Assembly: GCA_025210655.1 (NCBI GenBank)
Contig: JAOARG010000054.1
Coordinates: 1-64,000, forward strand
DNA length: 64,000 nucleotides
DNA from: Bacillota bacterium
GTDB taxonomy: Bacteria; Bacillota; Clostridia; Peptostreptococcales; Acidaminobacteraceae
Reading direction: 5' to 3'
The notes under the pieces are model-generated. The model saw nothing but the letters and a program-made list of their open reading frames with translations. It made no database searches and had not been told where the DNA came from. Positions 1-7,736 of this stretch are shown here, one piece after another; the first letter of the stretch is position 1, and each line of letters starts with the position of its first letter. A program made the position numbers and the translations under genes.

Positions 1-219
1 ACCCTTCAGCATATCCATTATTTCACCCAAGTTATAAACTATTTTTTCTTCAAAAATATCTATATCATATTCATCCTCTATAAGAACAGTTAATTCTGCT
101 AAATCCAACGAATCATATTTTAAATCTTCTCTTAAAGATATGTTCGGACTTAATGCATCTAGTATTGCAACACTTTTCTTTTCATTAATACTATTCACTA
201 TTTCTAATAATTTCTCCAT
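1..219 (-). CDS. Acyl carrier protein-like protein (3' end outside window)
   Basis: The first 73 codons of a gene that runs off the left edge, read from an ATG at 219 with an AGGTGG ribosome site eight bases before it. The protein has the acyl carrier protein signature: a DSLDLAEL segment near residue 37, in which the Ser would carry the phosphopantetheine arm, followed by the acidic helix VLIEDEYDIDIFEE. It is the last visible gene of the leftward sugar-modification operon, 23 bases after the GNAT acyltransferase gene. That suggests a dedicated carrier supplying an acyl group for sugar N-acylation, or a loading partner for enzymes beyond the edge. The fold call is fairly secure; the role is inferred from context. 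Confidence 0.8.
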   Translation of the reverse strand, partial: MEKLLEIVNSINEKKSVAILDALSPNISLREDLKYDSLDLAELTVLIEDEYDIDIFEEKIVYNLGEIMDMLKG

Positions 220-242
220 AATAATACCACCTTTTTATAATT

Positions 243-821
243 TTACTTTTTATTATACTCTTCTTTAAATACACCTAAAAAATGTACATCCTGATATCGT
301 CCATTTTTATATGCATGTTTAAAAAAAATACCCTCTTCGTGAAAATTCAACCTCTTCATAAGTAATTTTTTCCAATTTGTCGATAAAGTCTCCAAAACGC
401 CACAGTAAACTTTATTAAGGTTCAATTGCTCAAATGCAAATTCTATCATTAATTTCATAGATTCTAAACTTTTTAACAAGTCACGATGTTCTTTTTCACC
501 AATAATAACTGATATTTCAGCATTAGAATTAATATAATTAATATTATTAAGCGACACACAACCTATTAAAACATTCTCTTTTTTAGAAATAATCCCAAGT
601 TGAATTTTCGTTTTATCTTTAACCATCGAGTTAAAAAAATCTAACTGAGCTTCTCTCGAATTTGGATAATAATGTTTCTGCATATGATATGTTGTTTCCG
701 CACTATTAAACCATCCATACCAATTTGAGTTCAAAGCGTCTTCTTCTGTAAGCATTTTTAAATAAATAATTTCTCCCTCTATAAATATGTCTCTTTTATC
801 ATATGTGTAATCAGCAATCAT
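243..821 (-). CDS. GNAT-family N-acetyltransferase (RimJ/RimL-like)
   Basis: A 192-residue GNAT acyltransferase. The core beta strands LGIISKKENVLIGCVSL (about 76-92) and AEISVIIGEKEHRD (about 101-114) are followed by a C-terminal half with NKVYCGVLETLSTNWKKLL, the usual pattern of RimJ/RimL and of sugar N-acetyltransferases such as PseH. The start ATG at 821 is preceded by GGGAGG. It sits 10 bases after the DegT aminotransferase gene. The natural reading is that it acylates the amino group installed by that enzyme on a nucleotide-linked or free sugar destined for flagellin. The acyl donor could be acetyl-CoA or the neighbouring carrier protein. A ribosomal-protein N-acetyltransferase is less likely in this context. 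Confidence 0.8.
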   Translation of the reverse strand: MIADYTYDKRDIFIEGEIIYLKMLTEEDALNSNWYGWFNSAETTYHMQKHYYPNSREAQLDFFNSMVKDKTKIQLGIISKKENVLIGCVSLNNINYINSNAEISVIIGEKEHRDLLKSLESMKLMIEFAFEQLNLNKVYCGVLETLSTNWKKLLMKRLNFHEEGIFFKHAYKNGRYQDVHFLGVFKEEYNKK

Positions 822-831
822 AAATTCCTCC

Positions 832-2133
832 CTATTTCAACTCATCAATATTTTCCCATACTTTATTTATAGCATTAATAAAATCATCCATATCATCTAT
901 AGTCATTGACGGCACCATAAACTCATGGGTAATCATCTGACTAAAATGCATATCTTCACACACAGGACATATCCCTTTAGAATAATCAACATCTTTATAA
1001 CACTCTTGATTAAATGGAAATCCATCTTCACCATAAGCAATTTTATTCTGGTATATTGGTAATAAATATAGTGGCTTTACGTATCCAGCACCAATCTTTA
1101 CACCTTCAGTTTCTCTAAGTTCAAATTCCATAAGTTCTGCTTTTACAGCTTCTACAAATTTACTTCTACTTACTCCTGCAACTTCTTCATCATATTTTAT
1201 TCCGTGAACATAGTAAGCATGCTTACAATCATCCATTACTTTAGGTAGCTGTAAAAATGGCAAGTCCTTTAAAGCTTCATTTATGTACTTAACATTCTCC
1301 AATCTACTATCTAATAATCCAGGTAATTTTCTAAGTTGCTCCCTTGCAACAGCAGCTTCGAGTTCAGTCATACGATAATTATACCCAATCATGTTTGTTA
1401 AATCATCATAACCTTTTCCTGGAAGAACTGCTTCTGCATGATTCCTAATAAGTCTTAATTTATCTGCAAGTTCATCATTATTTGTTACAATTATTCCACC
1501 TTCGCCAGAATGAATATGTTTATGATAATTTAAAGAGTAAACCCCCATGTCACCTAATGTTCCTGCCATCTTTCCTTTATACATTGCACCTGGGGCTTGG
1601 GCAGCATCTTCAATTACAATAAGATTATGTTTCTTTGCAATTTCATTTATTTTATCAGCATCATAGGGATGACCATAAATATCAACTACTATAATAGCCT
1701 TCGTTCTTTCTGTAATTCTTTCCTCTAAGCTCTCGGGATCTATAATAAAATACTCAGGATCTATATCTGCAAACACTGGTACAGCATTATAAATAAGAGG
1801 AGCAGTGGCCGATGCAGACATTGTATATGGACTTACTATTACTTCATCTCCAAGACCAATCCCAGCAGCACCAACAGCACAATAAAGACCGGATGTCGCA
1901 GAATTAACTGATATGGCATGTTTTACCCCAAAGTATTTTGCCCATTCTTCTTCAAGAGCTCTTACCTCTTCGCCTCCTCTAAAGTCTTCATGCCAAGCTC
2001 CTAAGTATCTTGAAAGCTTTCCATTATCAAGAACCCTTAGTACAGCTTCCCTTTCCTCATCCCCAATAGTATTGTATGCAGGAAACTTTTCATTTCTAAT
2101 TTTTTTCCCACCATTTATTGCAAGTTTTTTCAT
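832..2133 (-). CDS. DegT/DnrJ/EryC1/StrS-family PLP sugar aminotransferase
   Basis: A 433-residue fold-type I PLP enzyme that would transfer an amino group to a keto-sugar. The signatures are TSGLYCAVGAAGIGLGDEVI (about 80-99, phosphate-binding loop and helix), IVIEDAAQAPGA (about 172-183, the Asp that binds the pyridine nitrogen), and LNYHKHIHSGEGG (201-213), in which Lys205 is the expected Schiff-base lysine. Length is slightly above the usual 370-400. A C-terminal stretch with two spaced Cys (GICPVCEDMHFSQ) is typical of a subgroup in glycan clusters. The start at 2133 overlaps the stop of the upstream gene by four bases and has a GGAGGG ribosome site. The exact sugar substrate cannot be read from the sequence. 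Confidence 0.88.
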   Translation of the reverse strand: MKKLAINGGKKIRNEKFPAYNTIGDEEREAVLRVLDNGKLSRYLGAWHEDFRGGEEVRALEEEWAKYFGVKHAISVNSATSGLYCAVGAAGIGLGDEVIVSPYTMSASATAPLIYNAVPVFADIDPEYFIIDPESLEERITERTKAIIVVDIYGHPYDADKINEIAKKHNLIVIEDAAQAPGAMYKGKMAGTLGDMGVYSLNYHKHIHSGEGGIIVTNNDELADKLRLIRNHAEAVLPGKGYDDLTNMIGYNYRMTELEAAVAREQLRKLPGLLDSRLENVKYINEALKDLPFLQLPKVMDDCKHAYYVHGIKYDEEVAGVSRSKFVEAVKAELMEFELRETEGVKIGAGYVKPLYLLPIYQNKIAYGEDGFPFNQECYKDVDYSKGICPVCEDMHFSQMITHEFMVPSMTIDDMDDFINAINKVWENIDELK

Positions 2134-3218
2134 ATTATACCCTCCAATACTTTTGTAATACGCTTAACCGAGTCTATCGTTAAATTATCCATATCATATA
2201 CTACATCATCATATAGATTATGAATAATAATATTCTCTAGAATTTTATTTAATTTCACTTTATCTCTTATTGTAAAATCCAATCCCATAATATCAAATAA
2301 AAAAGTACTTTCCTTATTTAATCCAGTCTGTACACTTAAAGTTTTTGTACCCAACATATATGATTCAAATAAAAACATACTAGTCATACCAATTACCAAA
2401 TTGCAGGTCTTAATCAACTCTTTAGATGGAATTTCCTTCTCCACATTGACTTTTAAATATTTATCACTCTTTATTTCATTGTGATATACTTTTAAGATTT
2501 CTCTCGGATGAAGTTTAATAGTCAAATAAATATTTTTCTTATTCTTATTAGCTATACTTCTGAGTTCTTCTACTACATCTTTAAGTACCGTAAGCTCATT
2601 ATAACCAAAATCATCAAACTCATAATTTTGCGAAATAGGCTCTGATGCGAATAAAACTTTGAAATCATCACCCTCTTGTAAAAAACTGTTAGAGAAATTA
2701 TGCTTTAGATATTCAAAGTAGGGGTGTCCTACAATTTTCACTCTAGCACTCTTTATTCCTATATCAATTAACTTCTCCTTAGAATAATCATCCATACAAA
2801 ATATGTAGTCAGGAACATATTTCAAATCCTGATTATTAATATTTTTATAATTATTTCTAATACCCTTTTCAGTAAATCTCACTGAATAATTCATCCATTG
2901 ATCTAAGATACAACAGGTCTTTATACCAATATCTTTCCCAATATCCCAAAGATACTTATCGATCATATCATTAGCACTGGTAGAAGTAAAAACAACATCA
3001 TAGTTACTTTCTATAAGAAATCTTCTTATATTTTCATACGATAGGTTTTCAATACAAGTTTCAATATCTTGACCAATTAAATTAAACTCATTATATTTTT
3101 CAAGAGCCATATCTTTGCCCAAAAGATCATAATCATATTCTTCAAAATCTCCTAGTGACACTATAGAGGCTATTATGTTAGCCCCACCTGGATCCCTAGA
3201 ATAAAAAAGTATTTTCAT
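2130..3218 (-). CDS. GT-B fold sugar epimerase/glycosyltransferase-like protein
   Basis: A 362-residue protein beginning MKILFYSRDPGGANII, a glycine-rich N-terminal Rossmann start. The second half contains KVLFASEPISQN, LTIKLHPRE and LVIGMTSMFLFESYMLGTK. This two-domain pattern matches the GT-B/UDP-GlcNAc 2-epimerase superfamily, with the LHPRE and GMTSM..ES segments resembling the nucleotide-sugar-binding C-domain. I do not recognise a precise family. It could be a glycosyltransferase, a 2-epimerase, or a PseG-like nucleotide-sugar hydrolase. It overlaps the DegT gene by four bases and lies four bases after the oxidoreductase stop, so it is tightly co-transcribed in the island. Confidence 0.6.
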   Translation of the reverse strand: MKILFYSRDPGGANIIASIVSLGDFEEYDYDLLGKDMALEKYNEFNLIGQDIETCIENLSYENIRRFLIESNYDVVFTSTSANDMIDKYLWDIGKDIGIKTCCILDQWMNYSVRFTEKGIRNNYKNINNQDLKYVPDYIFCMDDYSKEKLIDIGIKSARVKIVGHPYFEYLKHNFSNSFLQEGDDFKVLFASEPISQNYEFDDFGYNELTVLKDVVEELRSIANKNKKNIYLTIKLHPREILKVYHNEIKSDKYLKVNVEKEIPSKELIKTCNLVIGMTSMFLFESYMLGTKTLSVQTGLNKESTFLFDIMGLDFTIRDKVKLNKILENIIIHNLYDDVVYDMDNLTIDSVKRITKVLEGII

Positions 3219-3222
3219 TTTA

Positions 3223-4167
3223 TTAGCTCCTTAAAACTTCAGTAATTAAATTCATTTGTAATTTACTTCGTTTAAAACTATCATTATTATCTTTTTCTCC
3301 AAAATAATCTATTACTTCCTTACCTAGATACATCATATGTCTTCCAAGATCTGTATCTATATTTTTTACTTTATTAAGATTTTTATAACCTTTAAAAACA
3401 CTGCTATCACCAACAAACTCAATAACTATATCAAATCCCGAATTAAGAACTTTAATTCTACATTTTTCAAACAAAAATTCCATCTCAAATATTGAATAAT
3501 TTCTCGAATCAATAGAAACCATATTAAATACTCCATTTCTTATGTTCAATGAAATATCATAATTTAAATCATCATCATATATATCCTTATATGATTTACT
3601 TATCTCAAACCCATCTATTTTGGAAAACATCTGGAGTAAAAAATCTATCATATGTGAGCCATTATGAACAAATCCTTTACCATAATAACCTGTACCATAT
3701 ATAAATTCTCCATATTTCCCAAACTTATAATCAGTTACGAGATTTTTAAAATCTGGTACATAACTCCTAGAATAATTCACAAACATTTTTTTACCATATT
3801 TTTCGATTTTTTCTTCAATGTCTCTTATTTCATCAAGAGTCTTACATACAGGCTTTTCCATAATTATTACCTTAATATTCTCATCCCTAACCACTTTATT
3901 AAAAACATCGTAGTGATATTCGTCTGGTACACAAATAGAAATAACCTGTAATTTACTATCTAAGAGAGATTCTATAGAATCAAAACTATCCCCACCCCAT
4001 TTTTCAGAAGCCTCAATAGATCTATTTCTGTTAACATCATAAAAACCTATAAGTTCAAATTCATCCAAGCTGTAATACATATGTCCATGAGTAAGTAATC
4101 TATCTGAGTTTTTATCATCGTATCCAGATGCAATACTACCAGAACCAATAATCCCCGCCCTAATCAT
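3223..4167 (-). CDS. Gfo/Idh/MocA-family sugar oxidoreductase
   Basis: A 314-residue NAD(P)-dependent dehydrogenase. The N-terminal Rossmann motif RAGIIGSGSIASGY (about 3-16) binds the dinucleotide. IISICVPDEYHYDVF (about 75-89) and IIMEKPVCKTLDEIRD (about 99-114) give the family's conserved EKP motif, whose Lys is catalytic. A later HNGSHMIDFLLQM segment (about 172-184) carries the usual catalytic-domain His. It would oxidise a sugar hydroxyl or C3 to make the keto group used by the DegT aminotransferase encoded just downstream. It begins one base after the stop of the cytidylyltransferase gene. Base composition is very AT-rich, as in its neighbours. Confidence 0.85.
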   Translation of the reverse strand: MIRAGIIGSGSIASGYDDKNSDRLLTHGHMYYSLDEFELIGFYDVNRNRSIEASEKWGGDSFDSIESLLDSKLQVISICVPDEYHYDVFNKVVRDENIKVIIMEKPVCKTLDEIRDIEEKIEKYGKKMFVNYSRSYVPDFKNLVTDYKFGKYGEFIYGTGYYGKGFVHNGSHMIDFLLQMFSKIDGFEISKSYKDIYDDDLNYDISLNIRNGVFNMVSIDSRNYSIFEMEFLFEKCRIKVLNSGFDIVIEFVGDSSVFKGYKNLNKVKNIDTDLGRHMMYLGKEVIDYFGEKDNNDSFKRSKLQMNLITEVLRS

Positions 4168-4168
4168 A

Positions 4169-4924
4169 TTAAAATCCTAGATGAGAATTTTTTCTCTGAA
4201 TATTTTTCACAATTTCAGCTATTTCAGTATTCTCAAGCAAATATTTTACTACATCCTCTGCTGAAAATTCATTGTCTAAAGGATATAAATCTCTATAAAG
4301 TCTACTTATAAGTTCATAATCTTCCTTTGTATCTAGAGTAATTTCAAGCTCTGGATGGTTCAAATGTTCTGGAGCTTCAATATTACCGAGTTTAAACATT
4401 TCCGGATGAGTATAAATGTACACTGAAACATGTTCATGATCATAAGGATCTTTAGTAAGTTCATTAACCTTCTCTAAAACTTTAACAGGAAATACCTGAG
4501 TATCAAATCCCCTAGGATATGTTCTCTTAATAGTATTTGCAACATAATCATAATTATCAGACTCAAATAGCTCAATCAATTGATCTGTATGTCTATGATC
4601 AATAACGGGGCAATCGCCAGTAATTTCAACAAGAAGTTCAGCATCCACACTCTTTGCAGTATCCAAAACCCTTAGAAGTACATCTTCTTCACTTCCTCTA
4701 TAATATTTGCAACCAATATTATCACATAGATTAATTATAGGATCATCAGTTTTGTTTATAGTCGTTGCAACTACTACATCATCTATATAATTACTTCTTC
4801 TCAGTCTTTCAACAATATGCTGAAGTGCAGGTTTCCCAGCCAAATCCAACAATACTTTTCCTGGCAATCTAGAAGATGTCATCCTTGCTTCTATAGTTGC
4901 CACAACTTTCTTACCGTTAATCAT
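4169..4924 (-). CDS. SpsF/NeuA-like cytidylyltransferase domain protein
   Basis: A 251-residue nucleotidyltransferase with the CMP-sugar synthetase fold. It starts VVATIEARMTSSRLPGKVLL (about 7-26), the P-loop-like region of SpsF and CMP-KDO/NeuNAc synthetases, then DDVVVATTINKTDD, YYRGSEEDVLLRVLDTA and LVEITGDCPVIDH (about 96-108, metal-binding Asp). It probably activates an acidic sugar to a CMP-sugar, or acts like SpsF in spore or flagellar polysaccharide synthesis. It has a GGAGG ribosome site and an ATG at 4924. The 81-base gap separating it from the Maf gene upstream shows no clear terminator. Substrate is not determinable. Confidence 0.78.
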   Translation of the reverse strand: MINGKKVVATIEARMTSSRLPGKVLLDLAGKPALQHIVERLRRSNYIDDVVVATTINKTDDPIINLCDNIGCKYYRGSEEDVLLRVLDTAKSVDAELLVEITGDCPVIDHRHTDQLIELFESDNYDYVANTIKRTYPRGFDTQVFPVKVLEKVNELTKDPYDHEHVSVYIYTHPEMFKLGNIEAPEHLNHPELEITLDTKEDYELISRLYRDLYPLDNEFSAEDVVKYLLENTEIAEIVKNIQRKNSHLGF

Positions 4925-5005
4925 ACAAATTCCTCCATGAATAAATTATTATAACAGTTTTAATTCAAATTAATACCCACTCTATTTATCAGTAATATCT
5001 TCATA

Positions 5006-6865
5006 TTATTCACTAATGAATTTTTCTAGTTCATCATCCATCATTCTAATTACTTCAATAAAACTATCCACATCGTCTTCCAAAGAACTTATGAACTTAC
5101 CAAAATTAGTAATTACTAAATCGACTTTCCTACTAATATTTTTTTCAAATTTAATATCATTAACCTTCTTAAGTAACATTTCATGGGAAACTCTATTCAT
5201 AGGTCTTAATATAATATTATAAAATCCATTATCTCCAATAGCCTTAAAATGCTTATCAAATTTCTTTAATAGATTTTCTATATTATCTTTCTTTCTATTC
5301 TTATCCATACTTCTGAATATTTCCAAAATACTATCTATATGTTTATTATATTCTAAAAATGAATTATTAAATTCAATCCTATGCATCTTAATCAAAGCTT
5401 TATTATATTCTTCTATTTCATAATCAAAAATATAATCTTTAACTTCACCTTCTACCATATATTTATCCATAACTTCTGACATTTTCATGAATGGAGCACC
5501 AGATATCTTCATACCGCCTACAGTCGTATTAACAAAATCGATATTTCTTGATCTCTCAATAAACCCCTCAATGTTTTTTCTAAAAGATATGAAAGCATTA
5601 GTAGTAAGAAGTTCATTACCATCTACATCTACATCTTTAACTGCATTTTTTATAAATTCTTCTTTTAAACCATTTTCCTTATCTTCACCCATTGTATGAC
5701 CATAATCTATACCTTCAGCATAATGTCGATTATTAAAATATCCCAAGTTCTGACCAACAAAAATAATCCTACTAGGTTTAAATCTCATAAGTAACTGAAG
5801 AGTTACTACTGCTATCGATGGCGCATCATATACTATATCTAATTTGTTTTCCCTTCTAAGAAAATAAGAACTTACCGTATCCTGACTTGTTATCATATGT
5901 ACAAGTTCTCCAGGATAATTTTTAATAGTCTCAAATCCAACACTACTTCCGTATATAAGAGGTACTTTATCAATATTATTATCAACAAGTTTTTTATACA
6001 CCATAGCATTAGACCCCTGTGGATCATAAGTAAGTGCAGCATGGGGATATATTTCATTTTCAACCAAAGTATTTATTGCCGAACCTACCGCAAAAATAAG
6101 AGCAGAATTAGTCTCCCTAATTTTCTTTAAGTTTTCTATTTCAAAGTTCAATGATGGCCCAGCAGCAACTATTATTACGTTCTTACCCTGAATGTTTTCT
6201 TCTGGCATACCATACATACTTTTCGTTTCAAGGTTTCTCTTAATATTAATAATACTGTTAATTATCCATCTCTTTTGGAATGCCATATTTGTACCCAATC
6301 CCATTTTATACATTTTTAAATAATCTCTAATTCTCTTAAAAGATTTATGATACTCATTACCAAATATATTTTCGTAAGCTGGTAATGACAAAACACCTAT
6401 TCTTCGATTAATATTCTTATTAACATACTCATTTAGTAAAGTTTCACCAATATCATTATCTAAAAGAATTTGTTCTATCTTATCGTATTTTCTATCACGC
6501 AAATCTATCCTACTTAAGAATCTATATAAAATTTCAGAATTTTTTTCAACAATTAGTATTTTTTTATCATCATATTTATCTAGTATTTCATCTAGGACAT
6601 ATCCTAATCCAATCCCTAATAAAATAATTTTTTCCTTATCTAATAAATATTGATTATTTTTTTCTACTATTGTCTGTGCTTCTAGCAAAGGATTTATAGG
6701 ACTATTTATTGGATACTCATAATTGTTTTTTTCAATAAACAAGGTCCATCTATCACCATCAGCATCAAATTTACTCTGAAATACTCCATCATATTCATAT
6801 TTTTTTATATTTTCCCAAACCATTTGAAATCTTTTTTTCACAATTCTAATATTATTTGCCCTCAT
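5006..6865 (-). CDS. Maf/DUF115 motility-associated glycosyltransferase
   Basis: A 619-residue member of the motility accessory factor family (MAF_flag10/DUF115), whose characterised members attach nonulosonic acids to flagellin. The N-terminal Rossmann part has ILLGIGLGYVLDEI (about 81-94). The DUF115 core begins NVIIVAAGPSLNFEIENL (about 229-246), which is diagnostic. IIFVGQNLGYFNNRHYAEG (about 368-386) belongs to the same nucleotide-binding domain. A long helical C-terminal third follows. Its position between sugar-synthesis genes and three flagellin genes supports flagellin O-glycosylation as its job. It lies 16 bases after the stop of an unknown 192-residue gene and is probably transcribed with it. 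Confidence 0.88.
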   Translation of the reverse strand: MRANNIRIVKKRFQMVWENIKKYEYDGVFQSKFDADGDRWTLFIEKNNYEYPINSPINPLLEAQTIVEKNNQYLLDKEKIILLGIGLGYVLDEILDKYDDKKILIVEKNSEILYRFLSRIDLRDRKYDKIEQILLDNDIGETLLNEYVNKNINRRIGVLSLPAYENIFGNEYHKSFKRIRDYLKMYKMGLGTNMAFQKRWIINSIINIKRNLETKSMYGMPEENIQGKNVIIVAAGPSLNFEIENLKKIRETNSALIFAVGSAINTLVENEIYPHAALTYDPQGSNAMVYKKLVDNNIDKVPLIYGSSVGFETIKNYPGELVHMITSQDTVSSYFLRRENKLDIVYDAPSIAVVTLQLLMRFKPSRIIFVGQNLGYFNNRHYAEGIDYGHTMGEDKENGLKEEFIKNAVKDVDVDGNELLTTNAFISFRKNIEGFIERSRNIDFVNTTVGGMKISGAPFMKMSEVMDKYMVEGEVKDYIFDYEIEEYNKALIKMHRIEFNNSFLEYNKHIDSILEIFRSMDKNRKKDNIENLLKKFDKHFKAIGDNGFYNIILRPMNRVSHEMLLKKVNDIKFEKNISRKVDLVITNFGKFISSLEDDVDSFIEVIRMMDDELEKFISE

Positions 6866-6881
6866 AAAATCATCTCCAAAT

Positions 6882-7460
6882 CTATAATTCTATAGCTTTA
6901 ATCTCCTTAAGTAATTCAATAGCCTTACCTCTTATCTCTACAGAAAAGATATCTCCCATTGAAACTAAATCATTGGCCACCATACATTTCTCAATTTTTG
7001 TAAATATAATATTATAATTTTGAATAATTTCATTTATTCTAAAAACATTTTTAATTTCAACATGGGATCCAACAACGTTTAATGTCTTTTGAACAAACAT
7101 TATACCTTCCATTACATCAACAACATCCTTATACTCATTGACATCATTCAAATAATACTTCTTACCTATTTTTAAAGATTGATTATATAACCTCTCCACA
7201 TACTCTATTAATTCATTTATATTTTCTCTTAAAATATCTTCCTTCGACACAAGTACTACTTTAATTTCATCTATCTTTTCAATATTTTCTTCAATAACCT
7301 TTTGATGATTTTCATAAACATTTATTCCATCTATATTTAGATGCGAAAGCATATATCCACTTATCATTATTATATTATTAATTTCTTCAAACATATCTAT
7401 TATTATCTTTTTGTCATTTGAATACTCAAGTATTCTCCCTAAAATCTTTACCCTTATCAT
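6882..7460 (-). CDS. Unknown protein between flagellin and Maf genes
   Basis: A 192-residue protein I do not recognise. It has no signal peptide or membrane segment. It is rich in Ile, Asn, Glu and Lys and mostly predicted helical, with stretches such as ENIEKIDEIKVVL and ELIEYVERLYNQSLK that could form amphipathic or coiled-coil helices. It is the first gene before Maf in the leftward direction. A perfect sigma-28 -10 box (GCCGATAA) lies about 50 bases upstream, so it is probably expressed with late flagellar genes. A role as a flagellin chaperone or Maf partner is a guess from position alone. Confidence 0.6.
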   Translation of the reverse strand: MIRVKILGRILEYSNDKKIIIDMFEEINNIIMISGYMLSHLNIDGINVYENHQKVIEENIEKIDEIKVVLVSKEDILRENINELIEYVERLYNQSLKIGKKYYLNDVNEYKDVVDVMEGIMFVQKTLNVVGSHVEIKNVFRINEIIQNYNIIFTKIEKCMVANDLVSMGDIFSVEIRGKAIELLKEIKAIEL

Positions 7461-7511
7461 AATACCCCTCCTGACAAATCAAATGACTTGTATTATAGTC
7501 TCACTATTATA

Positions 7512-7541
7512 TTATCGGCATTTTTCTTTATATTATAAGTG
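7512..7541 (-). promoter_or_regulatory. Possible sigma-28 promoter for the Maf operon
   Basis: On the minus strand the sequence GCCGATAATAT at 7519-7509 matches the sigma-28 (FliA/SigD) -10 consensus exactly. The expected TAAA -35 box is not present at 15 bases; only a weak TTAT lies there. It is about 50 bases before the start of the 6882-7460 gene. The -10 is convincing but the -35 is not. Confidence 0.4.
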
Positions 7542-7593
7542 TTTGAAGATATTTATATTCAAGAAACTAAACATCATCAAACACATACATATA

Positions 7594-7625
7594 AAAAAAG
7601 TCAAATCCTTTTAAGAAAGGATTTG
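7594..7625 (-). terminator. Rho-independent terminator
   Basis: The minus strand has TCAAATCC, a ten-base loop, GGATTTGA and then a CTTTTTTT tract. It is the second terminator after flagellin 1. A GC-rich TCCCGCGAAGCGGGA hairpin (7631-7645) and a perfect AT-rich hairpin (7663-7684) lie between it and the first terminator. Confidence 0.8.
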
Positions 7626-7630
7626 ATGGT

Positions 7631-7684
7631 CCCGCGAAGCGGGATTGTTTAACCTGTCCGAAGGAAATTATAAATATAATTTCC
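7631..7684. repeat. Two extra hairpins in the flagellin 1 trailer
   Basis: Two perfect small palindromes lie between the two terminators: TCCCGC-GAA-GCGGGA at 7631-7645, and GGAAATTAT followed by ATAATTTCC at 7663-7684. With the flanking terminators this makes four hairpins in about 130 bases. No shared linker is visible between them. Confidence 0.6.
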
Positions 7685-7689
7685 TAGTT

Positions 7690-7722
7690 TATAAAAAAAG
7701 GAATGGCATAAACACCATTCCA
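7690..7722 (-). terminator. Rho-independent terminator of flagellin 1
   Basis: On the minus strand the stem GGAATGG / CCATTCC with a TGTTTATG loop is followed directly by TTTTTTTAT. It starts 15 bases after the flagellin 1 stop codon and is a canonical intrinsic terminator. Confidence 0.9.
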
Positions 7723-7736
7723 GTTAAAACATTTTG

